Shown here in pieces: positions 53,586 through 63,870 of a stretch of DNA of 64,000 bases. Positions within the stretch are counted from its first letter, which is position 1, and every line of letters begins with the position of its first letter. Source of the stretch: Nitrospirae bacterium GWB2_47_37 (GTDB taxonomy: Bacteria; Nitrospirota; Thermodesulfovibrionia; Thermodesulfovibrionales; Dissulfurispiraceae); assembly GCA_001803635.1 (NCBI GenBank), contig MHDU01000046.1, positions 62,001 through 126,000 of the forward strand, read 5' to 3'. Both the position numbers and the translations under genes were made by a program. The notes under the pieces are model-generated. The model had not been told where the DNA came from. It was given only the letters and a program-made list of their open reading frames with translations, and did no database searches.

Positions 53586-54514
53586 ACAGTTTTAAAAACG
53601 CGGATAGAATATTAATTATCGGAGGCACAGGGTTCATCGGCAGGCATTTGGCAGGAAGATGTTTGTCCGAAACCCCTCATCTTACCTGTCTCAGCTTAGT
53701 TAAGAATAGCTTGAATGAAAAAGCTGAAGTGATCCATGCAGATATCGCCGATAAAGAGCGGTTAAAATCCGTATTACACGGCAGGGCTTTTGACTATGTT
53801 TTCAATCTCGGCGGATATATAGACCATACACAATATTTTAACGGCGGGCGCAGACTGATAGAATCACATTTTAGCGGACTGCTGAACCTGATAGATTGTT
53901 TGGAAACCGGAAGCCTGAAAGGATTTGTACAAATAGGAAGCAGCGATGAATACGGAGGGGCGCCGGCACCTCAAAACGAACTTATGAGAGAGAGACCAAT
54001 ATCGCCATATTCTCTATCAAAGGTTGCTGCATCGCATTTTATGAAAATGATATCCGATACTGAAGGATTTCCCGGTGTTGTCCTAAGGCTTTTTCTTGTC
54101 TACGGCCCCGGACAGGATGAGAAAAGATTCATCCCCCAGATTATACAGGGATGCCTTAAGGATGAAGAATTTAAAACATCCGAAGGGAACCAGCTCAGGG
54201 ATTTCTGTTATATAGACGATATAGTTGATGCTATGATAAAAGCTGCAGTAACAGAGGAAGCAAGGGGGCATGTAATTAATATTGCTTCGGGATTTCCGGT
54301 CACAATAAAGGAAATGTTACAAAAAATAATGAGTCTGACCGGCGGCGGCAAGCCTCTATGGGGAGCGCATCCGTATAGAAAAGCCGAAAACATGGAGTTG
54401 TATGCGGATATAAGCCTTGCAAAGAGCCTGCTCGGCTGGGAACCGTCTATCCCCCTCGACGAAGGACTAAGAAAAACGATAGAATATTACAGACAATTCA
54501 GGGTGCGTGATTAA
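53582..54514 (+). CDS. NAD-dependent epimerase/dehydratase (extended SDR)
   Basis: The 310-residue product has the N-terminal ILIIGGTGFIGRHLAGRC, catalytic PYSLSK (YxxxK), VLRLFLVYGPGQDEKRFIP and RDFCYIDDIVDAM. It overlaps the HAD fusion gene by four bases and precedes a glucose-1-phosphate cytidylyltransferase, so it may use a CDP-sugar. An exact substrate cannot be named. The catalytic residues are intact, unlike the epimerase homologue at 56298. Confidence 0.87.
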   Translation: MNSFKNADRILIIGGTGFIGRHLAGRCLSETPHLTCLSLVKNSLNEKAEVIHADIADKERLKSVLHGRAFDYVFNLGGYIDHTQYFNGGRRLIESHFSGLLNLIDCLETGSLKGFVQIGSSDEYGGAPAPQNELMRERPISPYSLSKVAASHFMKMISDTEGFPGVVLRLFLVYGPGQDEKRFIPQIIQGCLKDEEFKTSEGNQLRDFCYIDDIVDAMIKAAVTEEARGHVINIASGFPVTIKEMLQKIMSLTGGGKPLWGAHPYRKAENMELYADISLAKSLLGWEPSIPLDEGLRKTIEYYRQFRVRD

Positions 54515-54538
54515 GTCAACCGCAGTGGGAGGGAAATA

Positions 54539-55312
54539 GTGAAGGTCGTAATACTTGCAGGAGGATTGGGAACTAGGCTTAGCGAAGAGACAATTGTAAA
54601 ACCCAAGCCTATGGTCGAGATAGGCGGAAAGCCTATGCTTTGGCATATCATGAATATTTACGGCGCTTGTGGTTTTAACGAGTTTACCGTGGCTCTCGGA
54701 TATAAAGGCGCGGTCATTAAGGAATATTTTCTCAATTATTATAACCTCCAGAGCGATCTGACCGTTTCATTAAAAAACGGAGAGATTACAGCATCAAAGA
54801 ATTGTTACAGGGACTGGACGGTTCATCTGATCGATACCGGCCTGAACACGATGACAGGCGGCAGGCTTCTTAGACTGAAGGATAAGTTAAGCGGTTCCGC
54901 CTTTATGCTTACATATGGCGACGGCTTGAGCAATATTGATATTAACCGGCTGCTTGAATTTCATAAATCACACGGTAAGGTTGCTACTATTACGGCGGTT
55001 AGACCTTCTGCGCGCTTCGGAGGAATGGCTTTTGACGGAGACAGGGTTGTTGAGTTTAAAGAAAAGGCTCCGACAGGACAGGGCTGGATAAACGGCGGTT
55101 TTTTTGTTTTTGAACCGGCGGTTTTTGATTATATTGCTGATGACGCGGCTATACTTGAACAGGCTCCTCTTGAAAGCCTTTCAAAGGAAGGACAGCTTAT
55201 GGCATATAAACATGACGGCTTCTGGCAGTGCATGGATACGGTAAGGGATAGAGGGTTCTTAGAGGATTTCTGGAATAGCGGTAAGCCGCCGTGGAAAATA
55301 TGGAAAGATTAA
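54539..55312 (+). CDS. rfbF: Glucose-1-phosphate cytidylyltransferase
   Basis: The 257-residue product starts MKVVILAGGLGTRLSEETIVKPKP at GTG 54539 with GGGAGGG upstream, the RfbF signature, and keeps the WHIMNIYGACG and LTYGDGLSNID segments. RfbF makes CDP-glucose from CTP and glucose-1-phosphate, the first step of CDP-3,6-dideoxyhexose synthesis. The next enzymes, CDP-glucose 4,6-dehydratase (RfbG) and RfbH, are not seen here. Length is normal for the family. Confidence 0.93.
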   Translation: MKVVILAGGLGTRLSEETIVKPKPMVEIGGKPMLWHIMNIYGACGFNEFTVALGYKGAVIKEYFLNYYNLQSDLTVSLKNGEITASKNCYRDWTVHLIDTGLNTMTGGRLLRLKDKLSGSAFMLTYGDGLSNIDINRLLEFHKSHGKVATITAVRPSARFGGMAFDGDRVVEFKEKAPTGQGWINGGFFVFEPAVFDYIADDAAILEQAPLESLSKEGQLMAYKHDGFWQCMDTVRDRGFLEDFWNSGKPPWKIWKD

Positions 55313-55323
55313 GGAGACTGTTT

Positions 55324-56298
55324 ATGGGCGATAAGGCGATTAAACTTAGTATTATAATACCTGTCTACAATAGTCAGGAAACCATAGGCCGTCTTGTGGA
55401 CAGGCTTGTAGAAACAATTCAGGGTTATGATCTTGAGATTATTTTGGTTAATGACTACAGTACCGATAATAGTCATGAAGTCTGCTTGAGGAAATATGAG
55501 TCATACCCTCAGATAATACGTTACTTTAAGCTTTCAAAAAATTTCGGTGAACATAACGCAGTGCTGGCCGGTTTAAATTATGCTGCAGGTGATTATATAG
55601 TAACAATGGACGACGATTTTCAAAATCCTCCGGAAGAGGTGTCTGAAATTGTGGATTATATGCACAGAAACAGGTTTGATGTTGTGTATTCTTATTATGA
55701 GGAAAAAAAACATAGCTGGTTTAGAAATATGGGAAGCCGGTTTAATAACCGAGTCGTTACTTTTTTATTGAAAAAACCGTCGGATCTTTACCTGTCCAGC
55801 TTTAAATGCATAAACCGCTTTCTTGCAGATGAGATAATAAAATATCACGGCCCTTATCCCTATATCGATGGGCTAATTCTGCGCGTCACGCGCAATATCG
55901 GACAAATATTAGTGCGCCATGAAGAAAGGGCTTTAGGGAAATCTAATTATACTATAAGAAAGCTTATATCGCTTTGGTTGAACATGTTTATAAATTTTTC
56001 TATTACTCCACTGCGAATAAGTCTTTTTATAGGCGCGGCTTTAACTGCGTTCGGTTTTTTGTTGATTCTATATTTCCTGCTTGATAAATATCTATGGAAT
56101 CCCTATGATGAATGGCCTTCCGGGTGGGCATCGCTTCTTGTGATTGTCATAACCTTTTCAGGAACACAGCTTATATCATTAGGCTTGATAGGCGAGTATC
56201 TCGGCAAGTTATTCCTGACAAACAATGGAACGCCTCAGTTTATAATCCGGGAGCAGCATGCAAAAAGCGAGAATAATAATAAAACTGTCTCAAAATAA
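55324..56298 (+). CDS. Family 2 glycosyltransferase with C-terminal membrane helices
   Basis: ATG 55324 follows AAGGAG; the product is 324 residues. A GT-A domain (LSIIIPVYNSQETIG, VNDYSTDNS, MDDDFQNPPEE with the DxD-type acidic cluster) leads to two C-terminal helices (SLFIGAALTAFGFLLILYFL and SLLVIVITFSGTQLISLGLI). This is the DPM1/GtrB-like arrangement, which loads a sugar onto undecaprenyl phosphate at the membrane. It is the only GT2 gene in the window. Confidence 0.88.
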   Translation: MGDKAIKLSIIIPVYNSQETIGRLVDRLVETIQGYDLEIILVNDYSTDNSHEVCLRKYESYPQIIRYFKLSKNFGEHNAVLAGLNYAAGDYIVTMDDDFQNPPEEVSEIVDYMHRNRFDVVYSYYEEKKHSWFRNMGSRFNNRVVTFLLKKPSDLYLSSFKCINRFLADEIIKYHGPYPYIDGLILRVTRNIGQILVRHEERALGKSNYTIRKLISLWLNMFINFSITPLRISLFIGAALTAFGFLLILYFLLDKYLWNPYDEWPSGWASLLVIVITFSGTQLISLGLIGEYLGKLFLTNNGTPQFIIREQHAKSENNNKTVSK

Positions 56299-57299
56299 TG
56301 GATAAAATATATTCTTTTTATAAAGATCGTTCTGTGATCATAACGGGCGGATTGGGTTTTATAGGCAGCAGTCTGGCTATTCGTTTAACGGAGGTTGGAG
56401 CAAGGGTGACGATTGTTGATTCCCTTATCTCTCAGTACGGCGGCAATATGTTCAATGTTGAGCCGATAAAAGATTCGGTTAAGATAAATATAATGGACAT
56501 TCGAGACAGACACGGTATGAATAATCTGGTTAGAGGTCAGGATATAATGTTCAATTTGGCGGCTCAGGCGAGCCATATCGGCAGTATGGAGGATCCCTTT
56601 GCCGATCTGGCAATTAATGTTCAAGGTCAGCTCTCTGTTCTTGAGGCCTGCAGGGAAAACAATCCGGATATTAAAATCATATTTACGAGTACAAGGCAGA
56701 TATACGGTAGACCTCAATATCTCCCTGTGGATGAGGATCATCCGTTACGGCCTACAGATGTGAATGGAATAAATAAAATAGCCGGCGAACAATATCATAT
56801 CCTATACCGTAATGCTTACGGCATAGAAACAGTGATATTAAGATTAACGAATACATACGGTCCACGCTTGCTGGTAAAGCATAATAGGCAAGGTTTTTTG
56901 GGATGGTTTCTGCGTCTTTTGTTGGAAGGTAAAGAAATCACAATATTCGGAGACGGTTGCCGGTTAAGGGATCTTAATTATGTCGATGATGTAGTAGATG
57001 CCCTCCTTTTGAGCGGATATAAGAAAGAAGCTGCAGGTCAGGTAATGAACCTTGGTAATCATGAGTCGATTTCTTTATTGGAGATCGTTAAAACTATGAT
57101 TGAAGTTAATAAAAGCGGAAAATATAATTTTATGCCTTTCCCCGACGGCATAAAAAAAATAGACATTGGAGATAGTTATGCGGATTTCAGCAAGGCAAAA
57201 AATATATTAGGGTGGGAGCCTAAGACGTCATTTAAAGACGGCCTATTGAAAACAATGGAATATTATAGAAAATATGGAAAAGATTATTACTGGCACTGA
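56298..57299 (+). CDS. NAD-dependent epimerase-like SDR with altered catalytic YxxxK
   Basis: The 333-residue product has an extended-SDR N-terminus [19 protein letters not shown] and [13 protein letters not shown]. The position of the usual YxxxK reads [11 protein letters not shown]: four residues before the Lys is Asn, not Tyr. [33 protein letters not shown] and [14 protein letters not shown] are typical of the family. It could be a divergent epimerase using another acid/base, or a non-epimerase. It starts directly after the GT2 stop (overlap of one base). Confidence 0.86.
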   Translation: MDKIYSFYKDRSVIITGGLGFIGSSLAIRLTEVGARVTIVDSLISQYGGNMFNVEPIKDSVKINIMDIRDRHGMNNLVRGQDIMFNLAAQASHIGSMEDPFADLAINVQGQLSVLEACRENNPDIKIIFTSTRQIYGRPQYLPVDEDHPLRPTDVNGINKIAGEQYHILYRNAYGIETVILRLTNTYGPRLLVKHNRQGFLGWFLRLLLEGKEITIFGDGCRLRDLNYVDDVVDALLLSGYKKEAAGQVMNLGNHESISLLEIVKTMIEVNKSGKYNFMPFPDGIKKIDIGDSYADFSKAKNILGWEPKTSFKDGLLKTMEYYRKYGKDYYWH

Positions 57300-57303
57300 G
57301 AAT

Positions 57304-58416
57304 ATGAGAATTCCTTTCGGGGATTTAAAACCTCAGTATTTTCAGCTAAAAAAAGAGATTGACGGCGCTGTTCGGCAGGTAATTGAGCGGGGCCGGTTTA
57401 TACTTGGAGAAGAGGTAGAGGCTTTTGAAAAGGAATTTGCCGAATACTGCGGTTGTGGTTATGGCATAGGAGTCGGATCAGGCACAGAGGCGATTCATTT
57501 GGCCCTGATTGCGTTGTCAATACAGCCGGGAGATGAAGTTATAACTGTTCCAAATACGGCGGTACCGACTGTCTCTGCAATTTCTTTTGCAGGGGCGATC
57601 CCAAAATTTGTAGACATAAATCCTGATACCTATACTATCGATGTAACTAAAATAGAATCGGCAATAACAAAAAAAACAAAGGCTATTATTCCGGTTCATT
57701 TGTACGGGCAGTGTGCCGATATGGATACCATCCTCGATATTTCAAAAAAATATAATTTAGCCGTTATAGAAGACGCGTGTCAGGCGCACGGCGCTGCATA
57801 TAAGGGAAAGAAAGCCGGAAGCATGGGTAATGCGGGCTGTTTTAGTTTTTATCCGACCAAAAATCTCGGCGCCTTCGGCGACGGAGGAATGGTTGTTGCA
57901 AACGATGCGGCCATCGCCGAAAGGCTTAAACTGCTGAGGAATTACGGTCAGGAGAAACGCTACTTCCATAGAATCAAAGGATTTAACAGCCGGTTGGACG
58001 AAATTCAAGCCGCAATCTTAAGGGTAAAGCTGAAATGCCTCGATCAATGGAATACAACAAGAATGGAGAAGGCGGCTTTGTACAAAAGGCTATTGAGGGA
58101 TGTGTCAAATATAATTACTCCAATCGAAGCTCCCTATTCAAGCCATGTTTATCATTTATTTGTTATCAGATGCGAAGAAAGAGATGATCTGCAGGGGTTC
58201 CTTTCTGAAAAAGGCATTGGAACACTTATTCATTATCCGCGTCCCATTCACTTGCAGGAAAGCTATAGAGATTTAAAATATGAGAAAGGAGATTTGCCTG
58301 CGGCGGAACATTGTGCTGAAACCATACTGTCTCTTCCTTTGTATCCGGAAATCAAAGATTCTGAAATAGAATTCATCGCTGCGGCAATTAAAGATTTTTT
58401 TTGTTTAAACATATGA
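57304..58416 (+). CDS. DegT/DnrJ/EryC1-family sugar aminotransferase
   Basis: ATG 57304 is chosen; ATG 57274 would overlap the epimerase. The 370-residue product starts [19 protein letters not shown], has [27 protein letters not shown] and the PLP Lys in [16 protein letters not shown]. It most resembles the dTDP-3-amino-3,6-dideoxyhexose transaminases (FdtB/QdtB/DesV group). It overlaps rfbA, so a dTDP-keto-sugar is the likely substrate. The 3,4-ketoisomerase (FdtA/QdtA) is not seen in the window. Confidence 0.88.
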   Translation: MRIPFGDLKPQYFQLKKEIDGAVRQVIERGRFILGEEVEAFEKEFAEYCGCGYGIGVGSGTEAIHLALIALSIQPGDEVITVPNTAVPTVSAISFAGAIPKFVDINPDTYTIDVTKIESAITKKTKAIIPVHLYGQCADMDTILDISKKYNLAVIEDACQAHGAAYKGKKAGSMGNAGCFSFYPTKNLGAFGDGGMVVANDAAIAERLKLLRNYGQEKRYFHRIKGFNSRLDEIQAAILRVKLKCLDQWNTTRMEKAALYKRLLRDVSNIITPIEAPYSSHVYHLFVIRCEERDDLQGFLSEKGIGTLIHYPRPIHLQESYRDLKYEKGDLPAAEHCAETILSLPLYPEIKDSEIEFIAAAIKDFFCLNI

Positions 58417-59282
58417 AAGGAATAATATTAGCAGGCGGAAGCGGCACAAGGCTTTATCCATTAACGGAGGCTGTTTCGAAACAGTTGCTGCCCGTCTACG
58501 ACAAGCCTATGATATATTACTCGCTGTCGGTTTTAATGCTGGCAGACATAAGGGAAATTTTAATCATTACCACTCCGGACGACAGGGCGAAATTCGAGAA
58601 ACTGCTCGGCAATGGAAGACATTTGGGGCTTAAAATTTCATACGCCGTTCAGGAAGAGCCGAGGGGTATTGCCCATGCATTTATAGTCGGCGAAGATTTC
58701 ATAGGAAAGAGCAGTGTGGCGTTAATTCTCGGCGATAATATATTTTACGGTCAAGATTTTACTCCAACACTGAAGAAAGTAACCAAAAGAAATAAAGGAG
58801 CCACAATTTTTGCTTATTACGTAAATGATCCGAAGATGTTTGGTGTTGTCGAATTCGACAAGAAATTCAAAGCGATAAGCGTAGAGGAGAAACCTCAAAA
58901 ACCAAAATCTAATTATGCGATAACCGGTTTGTATTTTTATGATAATAATGTAATAGATATAGCTAAAACCATAAAACCTTCAAGCAGAGGCGAACTCGAG
59001 ATAACCGATATTAATAAAATCTATTTAAAGAACAGCGCGCTTAATGTTGAACTTTTAGGAAGAGGCTTTGCGTGGCTGGATACCGGAACGCATGAGACTT
59101 TGCTTGATGCCTCACATTTTGTTGCAACAATAGAACGAAGACAGGGATTGAAAGTAGCCTGCATAGAAGAAATAGCGTACAGAAAAGGTTATATCAATAG
59201 AAGTCAGTTGATAAAGCTTGCGGAACATTTAAACAAAACAAAATACGGCCACTACCTCTTAAAAATAGCCGAAGAAAGATGA
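58413..59282 (+). CDS. rfbA: Glucose-1-phosphate thymidylyltransferase
   Basis: ATG 58413 overlaps the aminotransferase stop (ATGA); 289 residues. The product carries [46 protein letters not shown] and the C-terminal [14 protein letters not shown], all RfbA/RmlA signatures. It makes dTDP-glucose from dTTP and glucose-1-phosphate. rfbB follows with a four-base overlap. The dTDP-sugar precursor for the aminotransferase is therefore made in the same operon. Confidence 0.96.
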   Translation: MKGIILAGGSGTRLYPLTEAVSKQLLPVYDKPMIYYSLSVLMLADIREILIITTPDDRAKFEKLLGNGRHLGLKISYAVQEEPRGIAHAFIVGEDFIGKSSVALILGDNIFYGQDFTPTLKKVTKRNKGATIFAYYVNDPKMFGVVEFDKKFKAISVEEKPQKPKSNYAITGLYFYDNNVIDIAKTIKPSSRGELEITDINKIYLKNSALNVELLGRGFAWLDTGTHETLLDASHFVATIERRQGLKVACIEEIAYRKGYINRSQLIKLAEHLNKTKYGHYLLKIAEER

Positions 59283-60328
59283 AGACAATTTTAATTACCG
59301 GCGGAGCCGGGTTTATAGGTTCAAACTTTATAATATATTTTCTTGGGAAATACGAGGAATATTTTATCGTAAACTTAGATAAGCTGACCTATGCCGGAGA
59401 TTTAAAAAACCTGATGGAATTAGACGGTCATCAGAGATATAAGTTTATAAACGGCGATATTTGCGATAAAGATTTGGTGGAATATATATTTAGGGAGTTC
59501 AATGTCAAGGGGGTTATTCATTTTGCGGCCGAATCTCATGTGGACAACTCGATAGTAAGGCCGGAAGATTTTATACGGACAAATGTACTCGGTACATTTG
59601 TGCTCCTTAATGCTGCGCGGAATATCTGGCTGGATAAGCCGTTTTCGTATAAAAATGAATATGCAGGCAGTAGATTTCACCACATATCCACAGATGAGGT
59701 ATACGGCAGCCTTGGGAAAGAAGGATTTTTCACGGAATCCACACCGTATGCGCCGAATTCCCCATACAGCGCTTCAAAGGCAAGTGCCGATATGCTGGTG
59801 AAAAGTTATCGCAATACATACGGCCTTAATACCGTTATCACAAACAGCTCAAACAATTACGGGCCGAGACAGCACGATGAAAAGCTTATCCCTAAGATCA
59901 TACGGAATGCGCTGAATGGAGAACCTATACCTATATATGGAGACGGAGAAAATGTAAGGGACTGGCTATATGTAGAAGATCAATGCAAGGCTATAGATAT
60001 GGTTTTCCATAAAAGCAGGGCAGGTGAGACCTATAATATAGGCGTAATGAATGAAAGGAAAAATATCGAAGTAGTTAATATAATATGTGGAATTTTAGAT
60101 GAATTAAGACCGCGAAACGACGGGAATTCATATAAAAAGCAAATTTCCTTTGTTGAGGACAGGCCCGGACATGATAGGCGATATGCGGTCGATCCGTCAA
60201 AAATAAGAAATGAATTCGGATGGGAAGCAGAAAAAAGTTTTGAGAGCGGTATTTTTAAAACGGTAAATTGGTATTTGGAAAAATATTCAACCAAGGTTAA
60301 TGCATTGAATAGGAGCCAACAATTATGA
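59279..60328 (+). CDS. rfbB: dTDP-glucose 4,6-dehydratase
   Basis: The 349-residue product has the N-terminal [43 protein letters not shown] (Asp/Glu catalytic pair in TDEVYG) and [10 protein letters not shown] with the catalytic YxxxK. It converts dTDP-glucose to dTDP-4-keto-6-deoxyglucose. It overlaps rfbA and the radical SAM gene by four bases each. RfbC and RfbD are not in the window, consistent with an amino-sugar rather than rhamnose pathway. Confidence 0.96.
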   Translation: MKTILITGGAGFIGSNFIIYFLGKYEEYFIVNLDKLTYAGDLKNLMELDGHQRYKFINGDICDKDLVEYIFREFNVKGVIHFAAESHVDNSIVRPEDFIRTNVLGTFVLLNAARNIWLDKPFSYKNEYAGSRFHHISTDEVYGSLGKEGFFTESTPYAPNSPYSASKASADMLVKSYRNTYGLNTVITNSSNNYGPRQHDEKLIPKIIRNALNGEPIPIYGDGENVRDWLYVEDQCKAIDMVFHKSRAGETYNIGVMNERKNIEVVNIICGILDELRPRNDGNSYKKQISFVEDRPGHDRRYAVDPSKIRNEFGWEAEKSFESGIFKTVNWYLEKYSTKVNALNRSQQL

Positions 60329-61911
60329 GAGTAATGTTTATTGTTAATGACCTCGGAGTGAACGAGCCTTTCGGGCCTATGATATTGTCGGCAATATTGC
60401 AACGGAGAGGACATGAAACCACTCTTGGGGTGATTAAAAAAGAAGATGTTACAGAAAAAATCCTGTCGTGGAAGCCGGATATACTCGCATACAGTATGAT
60501 GTCTGTTGATATGGAAGACATGAAAAAATTTAACGATTCGCTGCGGGAAAAAATTAAAGTTTTTACGCTGCTCGGAGGGCCTCATGCCACACTGGATAGA
60601 GGCTGTATAAATGATCCTTATATTGATGCAATATGTATCGGCGAGGGTGACGGAGCTATTGTTGATGTTGTAACCCGCCTCGAAGAGGGCAGAGGGCTTG
60701 AAGGCATCCCTAATATAATAATCTCTGCCGAACAGGAGTTGGAGATAAGGGATCTGATGGATGATTTTGATTCCATGCCGTTTATGGATCGCAAGCTTGT
60801 TTACGCATATCCGGAAATGGCCCGCTTTGGAATTAAGGGCATATGGACAAGCAGGGGATGCGTCTTTCCCTGCCCGTATTGTTTTAATAATCGTTATAAC
60901 GACTTGTATAAGAAAAAGGGGAAGGTTGTCCGGAGGCGAAGCGTTGATTCCGTAATAAGAGAGACAAAAGAACTTATTGCAAATCACCGTGTTGAGTTTA
61001 TTCGCATACAGGACGATGTTTTTGTCCATAAAGTAGATGATTGGCTTAAGGAATTTGCCGAGCGATGGTCGTCGGAGATAGGGGTTCCATTTTATTGCCT
61101 GCTGCGGTCTGAACTTATTACGGATGAGATGGCATATTACCTGAAGAAGGCGGGTTGTTTTTCAATATGTATGTCGATTGAGTCTGCAAATGATGATGTT
61201 AGAAACCTCATGCTGAGGCGTAAGATGAGCAAAGAAAAACTTGCAAATGCTTTCAATATCCTAAAAAAGAATAAGATAAATATTTATGCAAACACGATGT
61301 TAGCGCTTCCGTTTACCTCTCTTGAGCATGATATAGCATCTGTAGACTTCGCCGTAAAGGTGCAGCCGGACATGCCTAATTTCTCTATTTTCATGCCGTA
61401 TCCTGGGACGGATCTGGGAGACTATTGCAAAAAAGTCGGCATATATAATCCTGAAAAGGATACCATAAATTATGGAATGCGCAATATCAGCCCCTTGACC
61501 TGCTTTTCAGAAAGCGAGAAGAATGCCCAGTACAATCTCTGCCAGTTGGCAATAGTCGCAGTTAAATTCCCTAAGCTGCGCAATTTAATAGTGAACAGGC
61601 TTATTTACCGGAAGCCTAATAAAATATTTTTCTTTATCCATTATATATTTGCGGTAACAACATATGGGCGTAAAATATTCTACTTCAAACACACAATAGG
61701 CGAATATTTTGAACTTATAACCAGAACTCTTAAGCATTATTTCTATGATTTTCTGAAAAAAGATACAGGCAATATGAAAAATTCTAAAAAGGAAAGAATT
61801 GCTGAAGACGAAAGAAATAAGGCAGGCAGAAAAAATAGAATAGAGGAATTGGAAAAATGCATGGAGGCTATGGCAACGAGTACGAATTATAACAGCAGGA
61901 AGGGTTTGTAA
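60325..61911 (+). CDS. B12-binding-type radical SAM protein in the dTDP-sugar cassette
   Basis: The 528-residue product has a B12-binding-like N-terminus ([40 protein letters not shown]), the motif CVFPCPYC (C179, C183, C186) and SIESANDDVRNLMLRR. The last 60 residues form a charged, probably coiled-coil tail (KERIAEDERNKAGRKNRIEE). It starts inside the rfbB stop (ATGA), so action on the dTDP-sugar or its product is likely. A methyltransferase follows. Confidence 0.87.
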   Translation: MRVMFIVNDLGVNEPFGPMILSAILQRRGHETTLGVIKKEDVTEKILSWKPDILAYSMMSVDMEDMKKFNDSLREKIKVFTLLGGPHATLDRGCINDPYIDAICIGEGDGAIVDVVTRLEEGRGLEGIPNIIISAEQELEIRDLMDDFDSMPFMDRKLVYAYPEMARFGIKGIWTSRGCVFPCPYCFNNRYNDLYKKKGKVVRRRSVDSVIRETKELIANHRVEFIRIQDDVFVHKVDDWLKEFAERWSSEIGVPFYCLLRSELITDEMAYYLKKAGCFSICMSIESANDDVRNLMLRRKMSKEKLANAFNILKKNKINIYANTMLALPFTSLEHDIASVDFAVKVQPDMPNFSIFMPYPGTDLGDYCKKVGIYNPEKDTINYGMRNISPLTCFSESEKNAQYNLCQLAIVAVKFPKLRNLIVNRLIYRKPNKIFFFIHYIFAVTTYGRKIFYFKHTIGEYFELITRTLKHYFYDFLKKDTGNMKNSKKERIAEDERNKAGRKNRIEELEKCMEAMATSTNYNSRKGL

Positions 61912-61915
61912 TACG

Positions 61916-62680
61916 ATGGGACTATATCCGTCATCGCTTAACGAAAGAAAACGAATTGAAGCAATATTTGATCAAGTTGCAAATAAGGTAGCGGCTCAGG
62001 AAAAGGATATTGCATCGCTAAAAACGGTTATAGATAAATTCAATTTGCATGGGAAGTCAATACTGGAAGTCGGTTGCGGTATGGGAGATAACTTAATATA
62101 TTGTTCTCAGAAGGGTGCTATATATGCAGAAGGTTTTGATATTAGCGGTGAGAGCATAAAAATAGCACAGGAGAAGGCAAAAGGTTTTTCTAATATTCTT
62201 TTTCATAAATGCAGCATCGAAGAATATAACTCGGAAAAGAACTTTAATTTTATTTTAGCATGGGGAGTTTTTGAATATGTGGACAATCCGCTTGAATCGC
62301 TGAAAAAGATGGTTGGTTTCTTGTCGGATGAAGGAATCCTCATGCTTCTTATATCAAGGCCTATTTTTATAAAGAGGATTTCATTTATTATTAGAGCGGT
62401 TTTGTCGAAAATGCCTTTAAAGACGATGGAGCCATTAGCAAAAATGTTTAGTGAAATTCTAAAGATTTTTTCTTCAAAGTTTAAGAGGATGCTTTATACA
62501 GGAGAGAGCAATACATATACCTTTGAACAGACAATTCTGGAAGGACTAATGGTGCCAAGATATAATATATTTCGTCATGAAATATTTACTAATTATCTTC
62601 AAAATCAAGGGTTTTTAATAGATTTTTTTTATGAAGCTGCTCCTTCTATGACATGCATTATAGCAAAGAAGTACATATAA
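61916..62680 (+). CDS. Class I SAM-dependent methyltransferase
   Basis: The 254-residue product has motif I SILEVGCGMGDNLIYCSQKG (about 44-63), GFDISGESIKIAQEKA and FILAWGVFEYVDNPLESL, the Methyltransf_11 type. It lacks the zinc-ribbon of 14510 and 44881. It follows the radical SAM gene by four bases, repeating the radical SAM/methyltransferase pairing found elsewhere in the locus. Substrate unknown; a sugar or sugar-lipid is likely. Confidence 0.85.
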   Translation: MGLYPSSLNERKRIEAIFDQVANKVAAQEKDIASLKTVIDKFNLHGKSILEVGCGMGDNLIYCSQKGAIYAEGFDISGESIKIAQEKAKGFSNILFHKCSIEEYNSEKNFNFILAWGVFEYVDNPLESLKKMVGFLSDEGILMLLISRPIFIKRISFIIRAVLSKMPLKTMEPLAKMFSEILKIFSSKFKRMLYTGESNTYTFEQTILEGLMVPRYNIFRHEIFTNYLQNQGFLIDFFYEAAPSMTCIIAKKYI

Positions 62681-62682
62681 AT

Positions 62683-63834
62683 ATGAAAAATATATTTTTT
62701 ATGCTCATATCATTTGTTCCAATTATTTATTTTGGAATTAAAGTTTTTGCAGGACAGCAGTTTCATTATTATCCTTATTTCTTTTGTATAACTCTTATAA
62801 TCAATATCTTTTTCATTGCGGTTTTCAGAAGAAAAACTTATGCACAATACTGGATAGGCACTCTTTTCAGTTTTATGTTTTTAGATATGGTTTTTAATAA
62901 AATAGATATAAAACAATTCGTTAATACATGGAAGGGACTTAATTTTTTAATGATTATTCCTGCGGTTTTATTTACGGTTTTTAGCTGCATACTTCAGGCA
63001 TATCGCTGGAGAATAATTCTGAGCAATATAAATGCCTTTAAATTTAATGAATTATTTCCGAGCGTGATGATCGGACACCTTGCAAACCATATTATGCCTG
63101 CAAAGGCCGGAGAATTTGTGAAGTCTTATCATCTGGGCAAATTATACGGGTATAATAAAGTGTCTATTTTCTCGACAGTAGTTATTGAAAGGATTTTTGA
63201 CGGTATTATGGTATTATCTTTTTTGTTTTTTTTCCTTATCGGATTGAGGGAGGTAAAATCAGAGCTAATTTTAATGGGATGGGCGGGGCTTGCAATTTAT
63301 GGCGGAGCCTTTTTATTTATTTACATAGTGTTTAAATATACTGAAAAAATCGTAACATTATCACACTCCTTACTGCCGCAGAAAATTTCACTTTTTTTCA
63401 CAAAAATTATAGAGGCATTTTCAGAAGGTCTTCATGTATTGAGCAATTTAAAACAATTATTTCAGGTAATGTTAATTTCAGTGAGTATGTGGATTGTAAT
63501 AGCCGTCTCGATAATTCCTTTAATGATTATGTTTGAGTTCGAACTGCCTTTTTATGTCTCTTTTGCTATTTTAGCCTGTATAAGTTTAGGAATGACTTTG
63601 CCGTCAGCACCCGGAGGCATAGGAATCATCAGCTTTGCCACTATTTTTGCAATGAATATATTATTCAGGGAAGCGAACATTTTGCTTACTGACGATTTGT
63701 ATGCAAAAGTTGTTGTCTTTTCAATTCTGATAAATATTGTCATGGTTTTGCCTGAAATAATTTTAGGCACATTTTTTGCGATAAGAAGCGGAGTGAAAAT
63801 TGCCTCTATATCAGATGATCTGTCTGTCGGATAA
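62683..63834 (+). CDS. Flippase-like membrane protein (lysylphosphatidylglycerol synthase TM-domain family)
   Basis: From ATG 62683 the product is about 383 residues with eight or more helices. It has the family signature NHIMPAKAGEFVKSYHLGKLY, VVIERIFDGIMVL and, near the end, LPSAPGGIGIISFATIFAMN. The UPF0104 / YbhN / AglD group are lipid- or glycolipid-translocating or glycosyl-transfer-assisting proteins. An upstream ATG (62653) overlaps the methyltransferase. It may move a lipid-linked sugar or supply a lipid carrier. Confidence 0.86.
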   Translation: MKNIFFMLISFVPIIYFGIKVFAGQQFHYYPYFFCITLIINIFFIAVFRRKTYAQYWIGTLFSFMFLDMVFNKIDIKQFVNTWKGLNFLMIIPAVLFTVFSCILQAYRWRIILSNINAFKFNELFPSVMIGHLANHIMPAKAGEFVKSYHLGKLYGYNKVSIFSTVVIERIFDGIMVLSFLFFFLIGLREVKSELILMGWAGLAIYGGAFLFIYIVFKYTEKIVTLSHSLLPQKISLFFTKIIEAFSEGLHVLSNLKQLFQVMLISVSMWIVIAVSIIPLMIMFEFELPFYVSFAILACISLGMTLPSAPGGIGIISFATIFAMNILFREANILLTDDLYAKVVVFSILINIVMVLPEIILGTFFAIRSGVKIASISDDLSVG

Positions 63835-63870
63835 GATGATAAAATCAATGCAAAACTGGAGATATGAATT

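Noticed and set aside
60031-61029. Open frame of 332 codons on the minus strand
   Set aside because: It lies wholly opposite rfbB and the radical SAM gene, both with strong motifs and overlapping starts. Its translation is rich in Cys, His, Ile and Tyr without any motif, typical of an antisense shadow.
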